A DNA stretch of 10,591 bases from Opitutaceae bacterium (GCA_009919985.1 RGAX01000085.1:1-10591), one strand, 5' to 3'; shown: positions 1-7,362, counted from the stretch's first letter. Notes: generated by a model from the sequence alone, not told the origin. Program-made: numbers and translations.

Positions 1-2
1 GG

Positions 3-1280
3 CATGGCCCGGCGCTCGCTGCCGAAACTCTGCCGGCGGTGCGGTGGCTGGGTGTGAAGCAATTTGCCGACCTCACCGAATCGCAGGTGCGCCGTGTTCC
101 CGCGGTGACCGGGGCGGTCATGGTTTTATTATTCGGGGCGGGCGTGGAGATGTTCGGGTTCACCGCCTGCCTGGTGGCTGCCCTGCTGTTCGCCTTCGCT
201 CCGCTGCCGGTTTATTACAGCCGCTATTTTATTCAGGAAACGCTCCTGGTCACCTTCGCGCTCGCCGCCGCGCTCGCCACGCAACGCTGGTGGCAAAACG
301 CCCGCCCGGCATGGGCTCTGGCTGCCGGTGCTGCACTCGGGCTCATGCAAGCGACCAAAGCCAGCGCACCGGTCTTGGTCGTCTGCGCTCTTGCCGCCGG
401 GCTCCTTGTCACCCGGCGCCGCCCGGCGAGCCCTCGACTGGGCCGCGACCTCGCGTTGATCTTCGGTACCGCACTTGGTGTCGCTGCGCTCTTTTATTCG
501 TCTTTCGGCACGCACGCCGCTGGGCTTCGCGACGCTGTTGCGACGTACACGTTCACCTCCGAGCGCGCCACCGGCGAGAGCGGCCACGAAAAACCGTGGT
601 GGTACTACGCCACCCTTTTTATCTGGGAAAAAAACGGTGGACTTGTCTTTCAACAACTCGCGTTTTCCACGCTCGCTCTCACCGGCGCGCTCCTTGCCTA
701 CGTCACGCGTCAAAAATTTTTGGGTATCGCCGCCGTTTACACCTTGCTCGTTTTTATAGCCCTCTCGTTACCTCCGTACAAAACCCCTTGGCACGCCGTT
801 CACTTGGTGCCCGGTCTGGCCGTGCTCGCGGCCGGCACCCTCGCACTCATTCGGTGGCGCACTCTCGCCGTCATCGCCACCGCCAGCCTGCTGTTTCTCC
901 AACTCACTCAAACCCAGCTCGTCGCATTTCTGCGCGCCGCCGACGCCCGCAACCCGTACGCCTACGTCCACAGTTCGCCCGATGTTTTGAAAATCCGCGC
1001 GCTGGCCACCGCTGCCTTAACCGTGCGGCCCGCGGGTACGATTCGCATCATTAGCGAAGAATATTGGCCAATTCCGTGGTACCTCCGAGCGCTGCCCGAG
1101 GGCTGCGTAGGTTACTGGGCGAGGCCCCCAGCGGATTGCGACGGCGCGCTTATTGTAGCCTCTGCCGCGCAAGCCCCTGCGGTTCGCTCCCGCCTTCACG
1201 GTGATTACCGCGAAACTTTCCTCGGCCTGCGTCCTGGTTTCCTCTGTGTCGTATTCACGCCCGCGCCACCCGCGCCATGA
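3..1280 (+). CDS. Agl23/TIGR03663-type membrane glycosyltransferase (GT-C fold, GT39-like), 5' partial
   Basis: An integral membrane glycosyltransferase expected to move a sugar from a polyprenyl-phosphate donor onto a lipid- or protein-linked acceptor on the outer face of the membrane. The reading frame is open to the left edge with no stop, so the true start, the first membrane helix and the usual luminal acidic motif lie outside the window. A GTG at 39 is only an internal candidate. Counting from that GTG, hydrophobic helices lie at about 24-57, 66-80, 91-124, 137-153, 207-221, 227-243 and 254-290. Family hallmarks are YYSRYFIQE (59-67), GHEKPWWYY (182-190), PYKTPW (246-251), NPYAYVHSSPDV (305-316) and YWPIPWYLR (342-350) in the C-terminal soluble part. 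These together match the 'flippase activity-associated Agl23' family as I remember it. The stop overlaps the next gene's start (ATGA), which suggests translational coupling. The acceptor cannot be deduced. Confidence 0.85.
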   Translation, partial: HGPALAAETLPAVRWLGVKQFADLTESQVRRVPAVTGAVMVLLFGAGVEMFGFTACLVAALLFAFAPLPVYYSRYFIQETLLVTFALAAALATQRWWQNARPAWALAAGAALGLMQATKASAPVLVVCALAAGLLVTRRRPASPRLGRDLALIFGTALGVAALFYSSFGTHAAGLRDAVATYTFTSERATGESGHEKPWWYYATLFIWEKNGGLVFQQLAFSTLALTGALLAYVTRQKFLGIAAVYTLLVFIALSLPPYKTPWHAVHLVPGLAVLAAGTLALIRWRTLAVIATASLLFLQLTQTQLVAFLRAADARNPYAYVHSSPDVLKIRALATAALTVRPAGTIRIISEEYWPIPWYLRALPEGCVGYWARPPADCDGALIVASAAQAPAVRSRLHGDYRETFLGLRPGFLCVVFTPAPPAP

Positions 1281-1978
1281 CGCCGCGCTATTCCCTGGTC
1301 GTTCCTTTCTACAATGAAGCGGGCAACATTCTGCCGCTCATCGAGAGCGCGGTCGTAGTCCTCGATTCGATCGGCCACGACTACGAAATTCTGCTCGTTA
1401 ACGACGGCAGCACCGACGCCACCGCCGATGAAATCGCCGCCTGCCTCGTGCGCTGGCCGCGTTGCCGCGCGCTCCACCAACCGTGCAATCTGGGTCAAGC
1501 CACTGCGCTGCTCGACGGCCTACGCGCCGCGCACGGCGAAATCATTCTCACAATGGATGGTGACGGCCAAAACGACCCGCGTGATTTCCCGCTCCTGTTG
1601 GCCCCCGTCGAAGCCGGCACCCTTGATGTTGCGTGCGGCTGGCGACATGACCGCCACGATTCCTGGCTCCGCCGCAAAATGTCCCGCCTCGCCAACTGCG
1701 TGCGCAGCCGCGTCCTCGGCGATAACCTACATGATAGCGGCTGCCAACTTCGTGTCCTGCGCCGCGAGAGTATCGCTGCCCTATTTCCCTTTGAACTGCT
1801 TCAATCTTTTTTACCCGCCATTTTGATCGCCGCCGGTTTCCGCCTAGGTGAATTCAAAGTCCGCCACCATCCACGTACCTGCGGCCAAGCCAACTACGGT
1901 CTACGCCAACTCTGGCTCCGCCCCACCCTCGCCATGTTCCGCCTCCGGCGCCGCCTCAGATTAAGCGCCACCTCATAG
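1277..1978 (+). CDS. GT2 family glycosyltransferase, polyprenyl-phosphate sugar synthase-like
   Basis: A GT-A fold glycosyltransferase of family 2, closest in style to dolichol/undecaprenyl-phosphate mannose or glucose synthases. The 233-residue protein opens with the typical strand and motif VVPFYNEAGN (8-17), has the nucleotide-sugar-binding VNDGSTD (41-47), and has MDGDGQNDP (93-101), which contains the DxD-like metal site and the following acidic residue. The basic HHPRTCGQANYGL segment (197-209) corresponds to the HRPR-x-G-x-SNYG region of this subgroup. No C-terminal membrane helices follow, so it is probably cytoplasmic or peripheral. The ATG overlaps the stop of the upstream GT-C gene by 4 bp and there is no Shine-Dalgarno sequence, so re-initiation by coupled ribosomes is likely. 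The pairing suggests that it charges the lipid carrier used by the upstream membrane transferase (inference). The sugar is unknown. Confidence 0.9.
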   Translation: MTPRYSLVVPFYNEAGNILPLIESAVVVLDSIGHDYEILLVNDGSTDATADEIAACLVRWPRCRALHQPCNLGQATALLDGLRAAHGEIILTMDGDGQNDPRDFPLLLAPVEAGTLDVACGWRHDRHDSWLRRKMSRLANCVRSRVLGDNLHDSGCQLRVLRRESIAALFPFELLQSFLPAILIAAGFRLGEFKVRHHPRTCGQANYGLRQLWLRPTLAMFRLRRRLRLSATS

Positions 1979-2024
1979 GTGCCATTTTTCTTAACCCGTT
2001 TTCTGTAAAAAATATTTTCGCGGC

Positions 2025-2882
2025 ATGAAGTTTCCGGAATTTCCTGAGTTCCACCACGAGGCGATGGCAACGAGCTTCGCCCTAGTCATCGCGGACCAGT
2101 CGAGCGAGTACGCGCGTCAGGCCGCGACCGCGTGCTTTCGCGAACTCGACCGACTGGAGAGCGAACTGAGTCGCTACGTCGAATCGAGCGACATCGCCCG
2201 CGCCAACCGGCTCAATCTCGGCGAAACCATCGTGATCGGCGAAGACGCGCTGCATTGTTTGTTGCTTGCCGCCGACGCCTCGCTCGCCACTGACCGCGCC
2301 TTCGATGCCGCGTACGCTTCGGAGCGCGCGCCCACGCAAGCCGCCGATGCTCCGCTCTTCACGCTCGATCCCGCTGCTCACACACTCACCTCACATACCG
2401 CGCAGCTGCACCTCGATCTGGGCGCCATCGGCAAAGGCTACGCCCTCGATCGACTTGCCGCTGTCCTCGCCGATTGGGCCATCACGCGCGCGTGTCTACA
2501 TGGTGGCGGGAGCAGCGTACTCGCACTGGATCCGCCCGCGGGCCAGCGCGGCTGGCCGATCGGCCTGGGGGAGGACCCGGATCAGCGCATACTCTCGCTT
2601 ACGCGTTGCGCCCTGAGCGGCTCCGGTCTTGCCGTCCAAGGCGAACACCTTGTGGATCCGCGAACTCAAGCCACCGCTCAGCGGCGAGACCGCACCTGGG
2701 CCCTGGCGCCAAGTGCAGGCTTATCCGACGCGCTATCGACGGCGTTTTTTGTTTTTACCGATGCCGAGGTCGCCGCATTTTGCGCCGCTCATCCGCACGT
2801 GGGCGCCGCCCTCACCCACGCCAACGGCAACGGCAACGGCAAGCTCATCACCCATGGCGCGCTCACCGCGCGACTCGCTTAA
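2025..2882 (+). CDS. apbE: FAD:protein FMN transferase (ApbE family)
   Basis: Transfers the FMN part of FAD onto a Thr/Ser of a target protein, classically NqrB/NqrC or RnfG/RnfD subunits of sodium-pumping or electron-transfer complexes. The 285-residue protein shows the family landmarks in order: EAMATSFAL (12-20, the usual AMGT-T-F entry), LSRYVESSDIARANR (48-62), DLGAIGKGYALD (131-142), GGGSSVLAL (160-168), SGSGLAVQGEHLVDPRT (198-214) and DALSTAFFV (235-243), where D235 and T239 are the expected metal ligands. Most ApbE proteins are exported lipoproteins. This one has no signal peptide or lipobox and starts directly with a short MKFPEFPEF leader, so it looks cytoplasmic. The ATG at 2025 is the only start that fits the domain; it lacks a Shine-Dalgarno sequence. 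The gene lies 46 bp after the GT2 gene and 119 bp before mdh. No flavinylation target is visible in the window. Confidence 0.92.
   Translation: MKFPEFPEFHHEAMATSFALVIADQSSEYARQAATACFRELDRLESELSRYVESSDIARANRLNLGETIVIGEDALHCLLLAADASLATDRAFDAAYASERAPTQAADAPLFTLDPAAHTLTSHTAQLHLDLGAIGKGYALDRLAAVLADWAITRACLHGGGSSVLALDPPAGQRGWPIGLGEDPDQRILSLTRCALSGSGLAVQGEHLVDPRTQATAQRRDRTWALAPSAGLSDALSTAFFVFTDAEVAAFCAAHPHVGAALTHANGNGNGKLITHGALTARLA
2823..2840 (+). repeat. Hexanucleotide tandem repeat AACGGC x3 inside apbE
   Basis: Three perfect in-frame copies of AACGGC followed by a partial fourth (AAGC). They encode Asn-Gly repeats (residues 267-272) in a loop just before the final strand of ApbE. Length change in steps of 6 bp would keep the frame and only lengthen a flexible loop, so any effect is probably neutral. 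Confidence 0.8.
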
Positions 2883-3001
2883 GGCCACCCGCCTAGCCCC
2901 AGCAGCCCCGTTTCTTCAATCAGCAACACCTTCTAACATCTGCCGGATCACCAAAAATCTTTCGTGCGCTCCGCCTCAGTTTCACAATCATAGCTCCTCT
3001 T

Positions 3002-3985
3002 ATGAAATCCCCCATTCGCGTCGCCGTCACCGGAGCTGCCGGTCAAATCGGTTACTCTCTGCTTTTCCGCATCGCCTCCGGCGCGATGTTCGGTCCCGAC
3101 CAACCCGTTATTCTCCAGCTTATTGAAGCGCCGATCGAGAAAGCCCTCAAGGCCCTCGAGGGCGTCGCCATGGAGCTCGATGACTGCGCCTTCCCTCTTT
3201 TAAAGGGCATCGTCCAAACCTCCGACGCCTCCGTCGGTTTCAAGGACGCCAACTGGTGCCTTCTAGTTGGCGCCAAACCCCGCGGCCCCGGCATGGAGCG
3301 CGCCGATCTGCTGAAGGACAATGGCAAGATCTTCATTGAGCAGGGTAAAATCATCGATGCGGTCGCCGCCGCCGATGCCCGTATCGCGGTGGTCGGCAAT
3401 CCCGCTAACACCAACTGCATGATCGCCGCCTCTCAGGCCAAGCGCCTGCCCGCGGATCGTTTCACCGCCATGGTGCGCCTCGATCAAAACCGTGCGCAGA
3501 CCCAGCTCGCCAAAAAGGCCGGCGTCGATCTGACCGCCGTCAAAGACATCTTCATCTACGGTAACCACAGCCCCACGATGTTTCCGGCCTTTGGGCACGC
3601 CACGATCAACGGCCAACCTGCCACCTCCATCATCACCGACAGCGCGTGGCTCCAAGGCCCGTTTTGTGAAACCGTCGGCAAACGTGGCGCCGCCATCATC
3701 GCCGCCCGCGGTCTCTCCTCCGCCGCCTCCGCGGCCAACGCCCTAGTCGACCACGTGCGCTCCTTGGTCACTCCCGGCGCGATTCACTCCATCGCGGTCA
3801 AGAGCGAGGGCCGCTACGGCTTCGATGCCAACGTGTGGGCCGGTATGCCCGTGCGCACCACGACTCCCGGCAGCTACGAAGTCATCACCGGCTACGCCAT
3901 GGACGAGTTCGCGAAATTGAAAATCGCTGCGACCAACAAAGAACTCGCCGAAGAACGCGCGTTCGTCGCCGACATGATTAGCTAA
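3002..3985 (+). CDS. mdh: Malate dehydrogenase (NAD-dependent, cytosolic-type)
   Basis: Interconverts malate and oxaloacetate with NAD in the TCA cycle. At 327 residues it has the length of the cytosolic/Thermus-type enzymes rather than the 312-residue E. coli type. The Rossmann loop GAAGQIG is at 11-17, an acidic residue E42 ends the second strand where NAD(H) preference is set, and R94 and R100 in the mobile loop AKPRGPGMER bind the dicarboxylate. GNPANTN is at 132-138, the LDQNRA helix provides D161 and R164, and the catalytic His is H189 in GNHSPTMFP. All key residues are present, so the enzyme should be active. The ATG is preceded by a pyrimidine-rich stretch and no Shine-Dalgarno sequence. 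The gene is followed within 30 bp by a strong terminator, and it has 119 bp upstream in which I see only a weak promoter candidate (TAACAT at 2934-2939 as a possible -10), so it may be its own unit. Confidence 0.97.
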   Translation: MKSPIRVAVTGAAGQIGYSLLFRIASGAMFGPDQPVILQLIEAPIEKALKALEGVAMELDDCAFPLLKGIVQTSDASVGFKDANWCLLVGAKPRGPGMERADLLKDNGKIFIEQGKIIDAVAAADARIAVVGNPANTNCMIAASQAKRLPADRFTAMVRLDQNRAQTQLAKKAGVDLTAVKDIFIYGNHSPTMFPAFGHATINGQPATSIITDSAWLQGPFCETVGKRGAAIIAARGLSSAASAANALVDHVRSLVTPGAIHSIAVKSEGRYGFDANVWAGMPVRTTTPGSYEVITGYAMDEFAKLKIAATNKELAEERAFVADMIS

Positions 3986-4014
3986 AACGCGGCGCCGCCT
4001 CGTTACTTTTCTCG

Positions 4015-4047
4015 AAGCGGCGCCTTCACGGGCGCCGCTTTTTTCTT
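4015..4047 (+). terminator. Rho-independent terminator of mdh
   Basis: A perfect 10-bp stem, AAGCGGCGCC (4015-4024) and GGCGCCGCTT (4031-4040), with a 6-nt loop, runs straight into TTTTTTCTT. It sits 30 bp after the mdh stop. The opposite strand lacks a T tract, so it should act on rightward transcripts only. A third copy of the same palindromic core (GCGGCGCCGC, 3989-3998) lies just upstream and could pair with either arm. Confidence 0.9.
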
Positions 4048-4097
4048 GGTCTTCGCTGCAGCTGCAGTCCGACGCTGCAGCCGAAACGGCTTTAGGT

Positions 4098-4817
4098 TTA
4101 AAGCATGCCCGCGAGCACGCGCGCTTTCGTCAGGGCAAAGGCGCGCCGTAACTGCGCAAAACCGGCCACTAATTGCCGCGGTGAACCACACCGCGCAAAC
4201 TGCATTTCCAGCGTCGCACCGTCGCACGCCACCGCCGCATCCACGCCTTCAGCATGCAGCGTGCAGTGCCGACAATCCGAGGGATACTCCACGCTGAGAC
4301 CCACGCCTGCCGCCTCGTCCTTCGGGTCGAGCCCCTCGACCGCATCGATCACCGCCTCCACGCGCACGCCTTTTTTGAGCGCAAACACCACCGAGGAAAA
4401 TTGTCCGGCAAACAACGCATCGAACTCCGCCACCTCCACTAGCTCCGCATTGCGTAAGCTGTGCAACGTACGCGTCAGCGTATAACTCGAGGGATCTGCC
4501 GGCTCGAGCGCGTAGCTCCATTCGAGGGTGAAATCCTTCGCCACGAGGGCGGCCGTCGGACTCGCCACTTCGAGCGAAAGTTGCGCCCGCTTGTAACCGA
4601 GCGCGACCTTGGCCGCCTGGAAAAATTTCTCTCCTTCCGCCGCGAGTTCCTCCGCGCACAGTTTCGCCAGGAAAGCACTTGTCGCGGCATTGAGCGCGTC
4701 AGGCACCGTGTGATGCGCCTTCTTGAAACCGGCCAAACTCTTCACGAGTCCGCCGCTGCGCCCCACGAGGCTCACGCCCCGGATAAACGCCTGCGGTTGC
4801 TCTGCCGATTGTCCCAT
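4098..4817 (-). CDS. Conserved-looking protein of unknown function, cytoplasmic
   Basis: I do not recognise this 239-residue protein. It has no signal peptide and no membrane helix. Residues about 35-72 look helical (Ala/Glu/Lys-rich, AAEGEKFFQAAK at 59-70). From about 76 to 210 the pattern alternates strands and turns, for example AQLSLEVAS, DFTLEWSYAL and SSVVFALKKGVRVEAVIDAVEG. It ends with a Leu/Arg-rich helix (215-235). A CxxC pair (C182, C185 in DCRHC) and further cysteines at C198 and C210 might bind a metal or form a disulfide, but this is not diagnostic. I prefer the ATG at 4817 over an upstream TTG at 4856. A GGAGG lies about 16 nt before that ATG, further than usual. The gene is divergent from mutT and converges on the mdh terminator. 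Codon use and GC content resemble the neighbours, and the frame is intact over 700 bp, which supports a real gene. Confidence 0.75.
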   Translation of the reverse strand: MGQSAEQPQAFIRGVSLVGRSGGLVKSLAGFKKAHHTVPDALNAATSAFLAKLCAEELAAEGEKFFQAAKVALGYKRAQLSLEVASPTAALVAKDFTLEWSYALEPADPSSYTLTRTLHSLRNAELVEVAEFDALFAGQFSSVVFALKKGVRVEAVIDAVEGLDPKDEAAGVGLSVEYPSDCRHCTLHAEGVDAAVACDGATLEMQFARCGSPRQLVAGFAQLRRAFALTKARVLAGML

Positions 4818-4932
4818 CTCATGATTCAGCCCGCCTCCGGCGTCAGTGCCACGCAAAAAAATCTAAACCCGCGAACCGCAAGCAGGCATTGCGCCCACAC
4901 CGATTTCTCTGCGTTGATGCTGTTCTCTTCCT

Positions 4933-5361
4933 GTGCCAGCCCCCACTCCGATTCCTGTCGTTTGCGCCGTCATCGAAGACGACACCGGCCGCATCCTCAT
5001 CGCCCAGCGTCCCGCCGATAAACACCTCGGACTCAAATGGGAGTTTCCCGGCGGCAAAGTCGAACCGGGCGAAACGCCCAGCGCCGCGCTCCTGCGTGAA
5101 CTCACCGAGGAACTTGGTTGCAGCGTCGTCATCACGCGCGCACTCGAGCCGTTCCACTACGATTACACGCGCGTGGTCATCGAGATGTTTCCTTTCGTCT
5201 GCCAGCTGGCAGACGGCAGCGCCGCGCCCGCCGCGCTTGAACACGTCGAGATTCGCTGGATCACACCTGCGGAAATTTCCAACTTCGATCTCGCTCCCGC
5301 GGATTGGCCCGTTGTCGCTCGTTACCGCGCCGCGCCGGAGCCGTGTTGCCGGAAGGACTGA
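4933..5361 (+). CDS. mutT: MutT-type Nudix hydrolase ((deoxy)nucleoside triphosphate pyrophosphohydrolase)
   Basis: A 142-residue Nudix hydrolase, most likely cleaving 8-oxo-dGTP or related oxidised nucleotides to monophosphate plus pyrophosphate and so sanitising the nucleotide pool. The Nudix box is complete: G41, E47, then R55-E56-L57-x-E59-E60-x-G62-C63, where the glutamates bind the divalent metal. The preceding LKWEFPGGKVEPGE is the classic MutT context, and AQRPADKHLG (24-33) matches the usual substrate loop. Length fits the family (about 130 residues). The start is a GTG: an in-frame TGA lies 18 nt upstream (4915-4917), and no ATG is available before the first strand. No Shine-Dalgarno sequence is evident. 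It is divergent from the unknown gene, with about 115 bp between starts, and is followed 41 bp later by an exported hydrolase. The exact substrate within the Nudix family is not certain. Confidence 0.93.
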   Translation: MPAPTPIPVVCAVIEDDTGRILIAQRPADKHLGLKWEFPGGKVEPGETPSAALLRELTEELGCSVVITRALEPFHYDYTRVVIEMFPFVCQLADGSAAPAALEHVEIRWITPAEISNFDLAPADWPVVARYRAAPEPCCRKD

Positions 5362-5402
5362 GCCAGGATCGCACTGATTTTTTGCTTTCACCGCGTAAAC
5401 CC

Positions 5403-6338
5403 ATGAAATTGTTCTACTTTCTGCTTCTACTCGCCTTCGCTGGCGCCATAGGCCCCGTCCAGGGTCAGACTAAGAGCACCGCTCAAACCGCACCCTACGC
5501 ACGCACCGAGGATGTCGTCTACGGCCGTAAATACGGGATCGCCCTTACGCTCGATGTCTTCCAACCCACGGCCACCAAGCCCAACGGCTTTGGCATCATT
5601 CAAGTCATCAGCGGTGGCTGGGTTTCCAGTCACGCCAACATCTCAGCGGCTAGCATTCAAACCTATCTGGATCGCGGCTACACGGTTTTCACGGTCGTCC
5701 ACGGCTCACAGCCTAAATTCACTTTGGCAGAAATCGTACCCGACCTTCACCGCGCCGTTCGCTTCATTCGCCACAACGCCGCCCGTTGGGCCATCGATCC
5801 CGCCCACCTCGGCATCACCGGCTCCAGCGCCGGCGCTCACCTATCGCTTACCCTCGGTACCCAAGGCGGGCCCGGCCCCGCGGACGCCAAAGACCCAATC
5901 GACCGCGCAAGCAGCGCCGTCCAAGCCGTAGCCTGCTTTTATCCGCCGACCGATTTTCTCAACTACGGCCGCGAAGGCGAAATCGCCGTCGGCAGCGGTA
6001 TATTGAAGGACTACATCCCTGCCTTCGGTCCTGAGGCCCTCACGCCCGAAGGTCGCCAAAAACTAGGCCAAACCTTTTCCCCGGCCCGCTACCTCAGTGC
6101 CGCCTCCGCCCCTACGCTCATCATCCACGGCGACGCCGACCCGCTTGTTCCGATTCAACAATCCCAACTCTACCTCGCCCGCGCCACCGCCGCCGGCGCC
6201 ACCGCACGACTCATCGTGAAACCCGGCGCCGAGCACGGTGGGAAAACTTGGCCCGACATCGCCGGGGATCGCCGCCGCTTAGCCGACTGGTTTGACCACT
6301 ACCTGCGGGGCCTTCCAGTCACCACATCCGAAAAATAA
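5403..6338 (+). CDS. Exported alpha/beta hydrolase (BD-FAE / carbohydrate esterase-like)
   Basis: A 311-residue alpha/beta hydrolase, probably an esterase acting in the periplasm or outside the cell. Residues 1-22 form a Sec signal peptide (MKLF, then a hydrophobic Leu/Phe/Ala core, cleavage near VQG-Q). Catalytic features in order are an oxyanion-hole loop SGGW at 70-73 (in place of HGGG), the nucleophile elbow GSSAG at 140-144 (S142), the acid D246 in HGDADPLVP and the base H278 in GAEHGG. The spacing fits BD-FAE/dienelactone hydrolase-like enzymes, including acetyl-xylan and other carbohydrate esterases. I chose the ATG at 5403 because it begins the signal peptide; a TTG at 5304 inside mutT would add 33 residues and bury it. 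Only 35 bp separate this gene from the next exported protein, so the two are probably co-transcribed. The substrate is unknown, and peptidase or lipase activity cannot be excluded. Confidence 0.85.
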   Translation: MKLFYFLLLLAFAGAIGPVQGQTKSTAQTAPYARTEDVVYGRKYGIALTLDVFQPTATKPNGFGIIQVISGGWVSSHANISAASIQTYLDRGYTVFTVVHGSQPKFTLAEIVPDLHRAVRFIRHNAARWAIDPAHLGITGSSAGAHLSLTLGTQGGPGPADAKDPIDRASSAVQAVACFYPPTDFLNYGREGEIAVGSGILKDYIPAFGPEALTPEGRQKLGQTFSPARYLSAASAPTLIIHGDADPLVPIQQSQLYLARATAAGATARLIVKPGAEHGGKTWPDIAGDRRRLADWFDHYLRGLPVTTSEK

Positions 6339-6373
6339 AAAACCCCACGGCCCCGCTCGCTTTCGATTACCCC

Positions 6374-7279
6374 ATGAACTCTTCCGCCGTTTCCCGCCGC
6401 ACCTTTCTCGCCCATACCGCCGTCGCCACCGCCGCCCTCACGCTCCGGGCGCGCGCCGCTGAACCCACTGCGAAGCCGCGTTGGCCGATCATCGCGTTTT
6501 CCAAGCCATTCCAAAACCTAGACGCCGAACAAACTGCCGCTTATGTCGCCGACATCGGTTGGGACGGCATCGAGTGCCCCGTCCGCGCCAAAGGTCAGAT
6601 CGAGCCCGCCCGGGTCGCCGACGATCTCCCGCGCTTCACCACCGCCCTGCGCCGTCGCGGCCTTGAGCTGTATCTGGCCACCACCGACATCACTAGCCTG
6701 TCCCAAAAAAACGCCGAAACGACCCTCCGCGCGCTCGCGCATAACGGCGTGAAACGCTTCCGTTTGGGCTACTGGAAATACGACCTCACGCGTTCCCCCG
6801 CCGACCAACTCAAAGAAATCGCCCCCGCCCTGCGCGACCTCGCCGCCGCCTGCAAAGAGCTCGGCCTCCAAGCCGGTTTTCAAAATCACTCCGGCCACAA
6901 CTACGTCGGAGCACCCATCTGGGATGTGTTCAGTCTCATCGGCGAGCTCGACCCCGCGCACTGCGGTATGTGCTTTGATATCGGCCACGCCACCATCGAG
7001 GGCGGACTTTCCTGGCCTACTCAAGCCAAGCTGATCGCGCCGTTTTATACCGCCGTATACGTTAAAGATTTTAGCTGGCAAAAAACCGTCAAAGGCTGGA
7101 CTGCGGCTTGGTGCCCACTAGGCGAAGGCATGATCCACCGCAGCTTCATCACGACGTTAAAAAATTCCACTTACACCGGTCCGATTTCTCAGCACCACGA
7201 ATACGAACTGGGCGATGCTCCAACGATGAGCGCGTACTTTAAAAAAGACCTCGCGGTGCTCAAAACCTGGTTGGCCTAA
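6374..7279 (+). CDS. Tat-exported xylose-isomerase-like TIM-barrel protein
   Basis: A 301-residue member of the AP endonuclease 2 / sugar phosphate isomerase-epimerase superfamily. The N-terminus carries a Tat signal: SRRTFL at 7-12, an Ala/Thr-rich hydrophobic stretch and a cleavage site near ARA-AE (26-30). The barrel follows from about residue 37. Candidate metal or active-site residues, by analogy with the family, are E67 (GIEC), the N171-H172 pair (QNHSGH, where many relatives have ENH), D202 and H205 in FDIGHA, K231-D232 in VKDF, the PLGEG loop (248-252) and E276 in HHEYE. The reaction is unknown; relatives include epimerases, keto-glucoside-type enzymes and isomerases. Tat export suggests folding with a metal cofactor before secretion. 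It follows the secreted hydrolase by 35 bp with no terminator between, so a shared role in extracytoplasmic carbohydrate handling is plausible (inference). No Shine-Dalgarno sequence precedes the ATG. Confidence 0.88.
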   Translation: MNSSAVSRRTFLAHTAVATAALTLRARAAEPTAKPRWPIIAFSKPFQNLDAEQTAAYVADIGWDGIECPVRAKGQIEPARVADDLPRFTTALRRRGLELYLATTDITSLSQKNAETTLRALAHNGVKRFRLGYWKYDLTRSPADQLKEIAPALRDLAAACKELGLQAGFQNHSGHNYVGAPIWDVFSLIGELDPAHCGMCFDIGHATIEGGLSWPTQAKLIAPFYTAVYVKDFSWQKTVKGWTAAWCPLGEGMIHRSFITTLKNSTYTGPISQHHEYELGDAPTMSAYFKKDLAVLKTWLA

Positions 7280-7342
7280 ATTCCAAGCCTACTGCATGGA
7301 CCGTGAGCTTCTGTTGTACGCTCAAACGTGCTCGTGACCCTC

Positions 7343-7362
7343 ACTAGGCGCACAGCGCCAGT
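7343..7362 (+). repeat. Short hairpin after the TIM-barrel gene
   Basis: ACT-A-GGCGC-ACA-GCGCC-AGT forms a stem of 5 plus 3 bp with one bulged A and a 3-nt loop, 63 bp after the TIM-barrel stop. There is no T tract after it on either strand, so it may be an mRNA 3' end structure or a weak terminator, not a canonical one. Confidence 0.4.

Noticed and set aside
44..1054. Arg-rich 336-codon frame overlapping the GT-C gene
   Set aside because: Composition is typical of a +1 shadow frame in GC-rich DNA, and the overlapping frame has strong membrane-protein family motifs.
4056..4080. CTGCAGCTGCAG palindrome plus a further GCTGCAG copy
   Set aside because: A short low-complexity repeat after the terminator with no gene to regulate on the plus strand; probably chance in a GC-rich spacer.
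4003..4227. Minus-strand frame with a Lys/Ala/Pro-rich histone-tail-like end (AAAAKTKKKAAPVKAP)
   Set aside because: The tail is simply the reverse complement of the mdh terminator and its T tract, and most of the frame overlaps the 3' end of the unknown gene in another frame.
4818..4856. TTG start adding 13 residues to the minus-strand unknown gene
   Set aside because: The extra residues are Gly-rich and look like non-coding sequence; an ATG at 4817 is available.
5304..5402. N-terminal extension of the alpha/beta hydrolase from a TTG inside mutT
   Set aside because: It would add 33 residues before a clean Sec signal peptide and overlap mutT in another frame; the ATG at 5403 explains the protein better.
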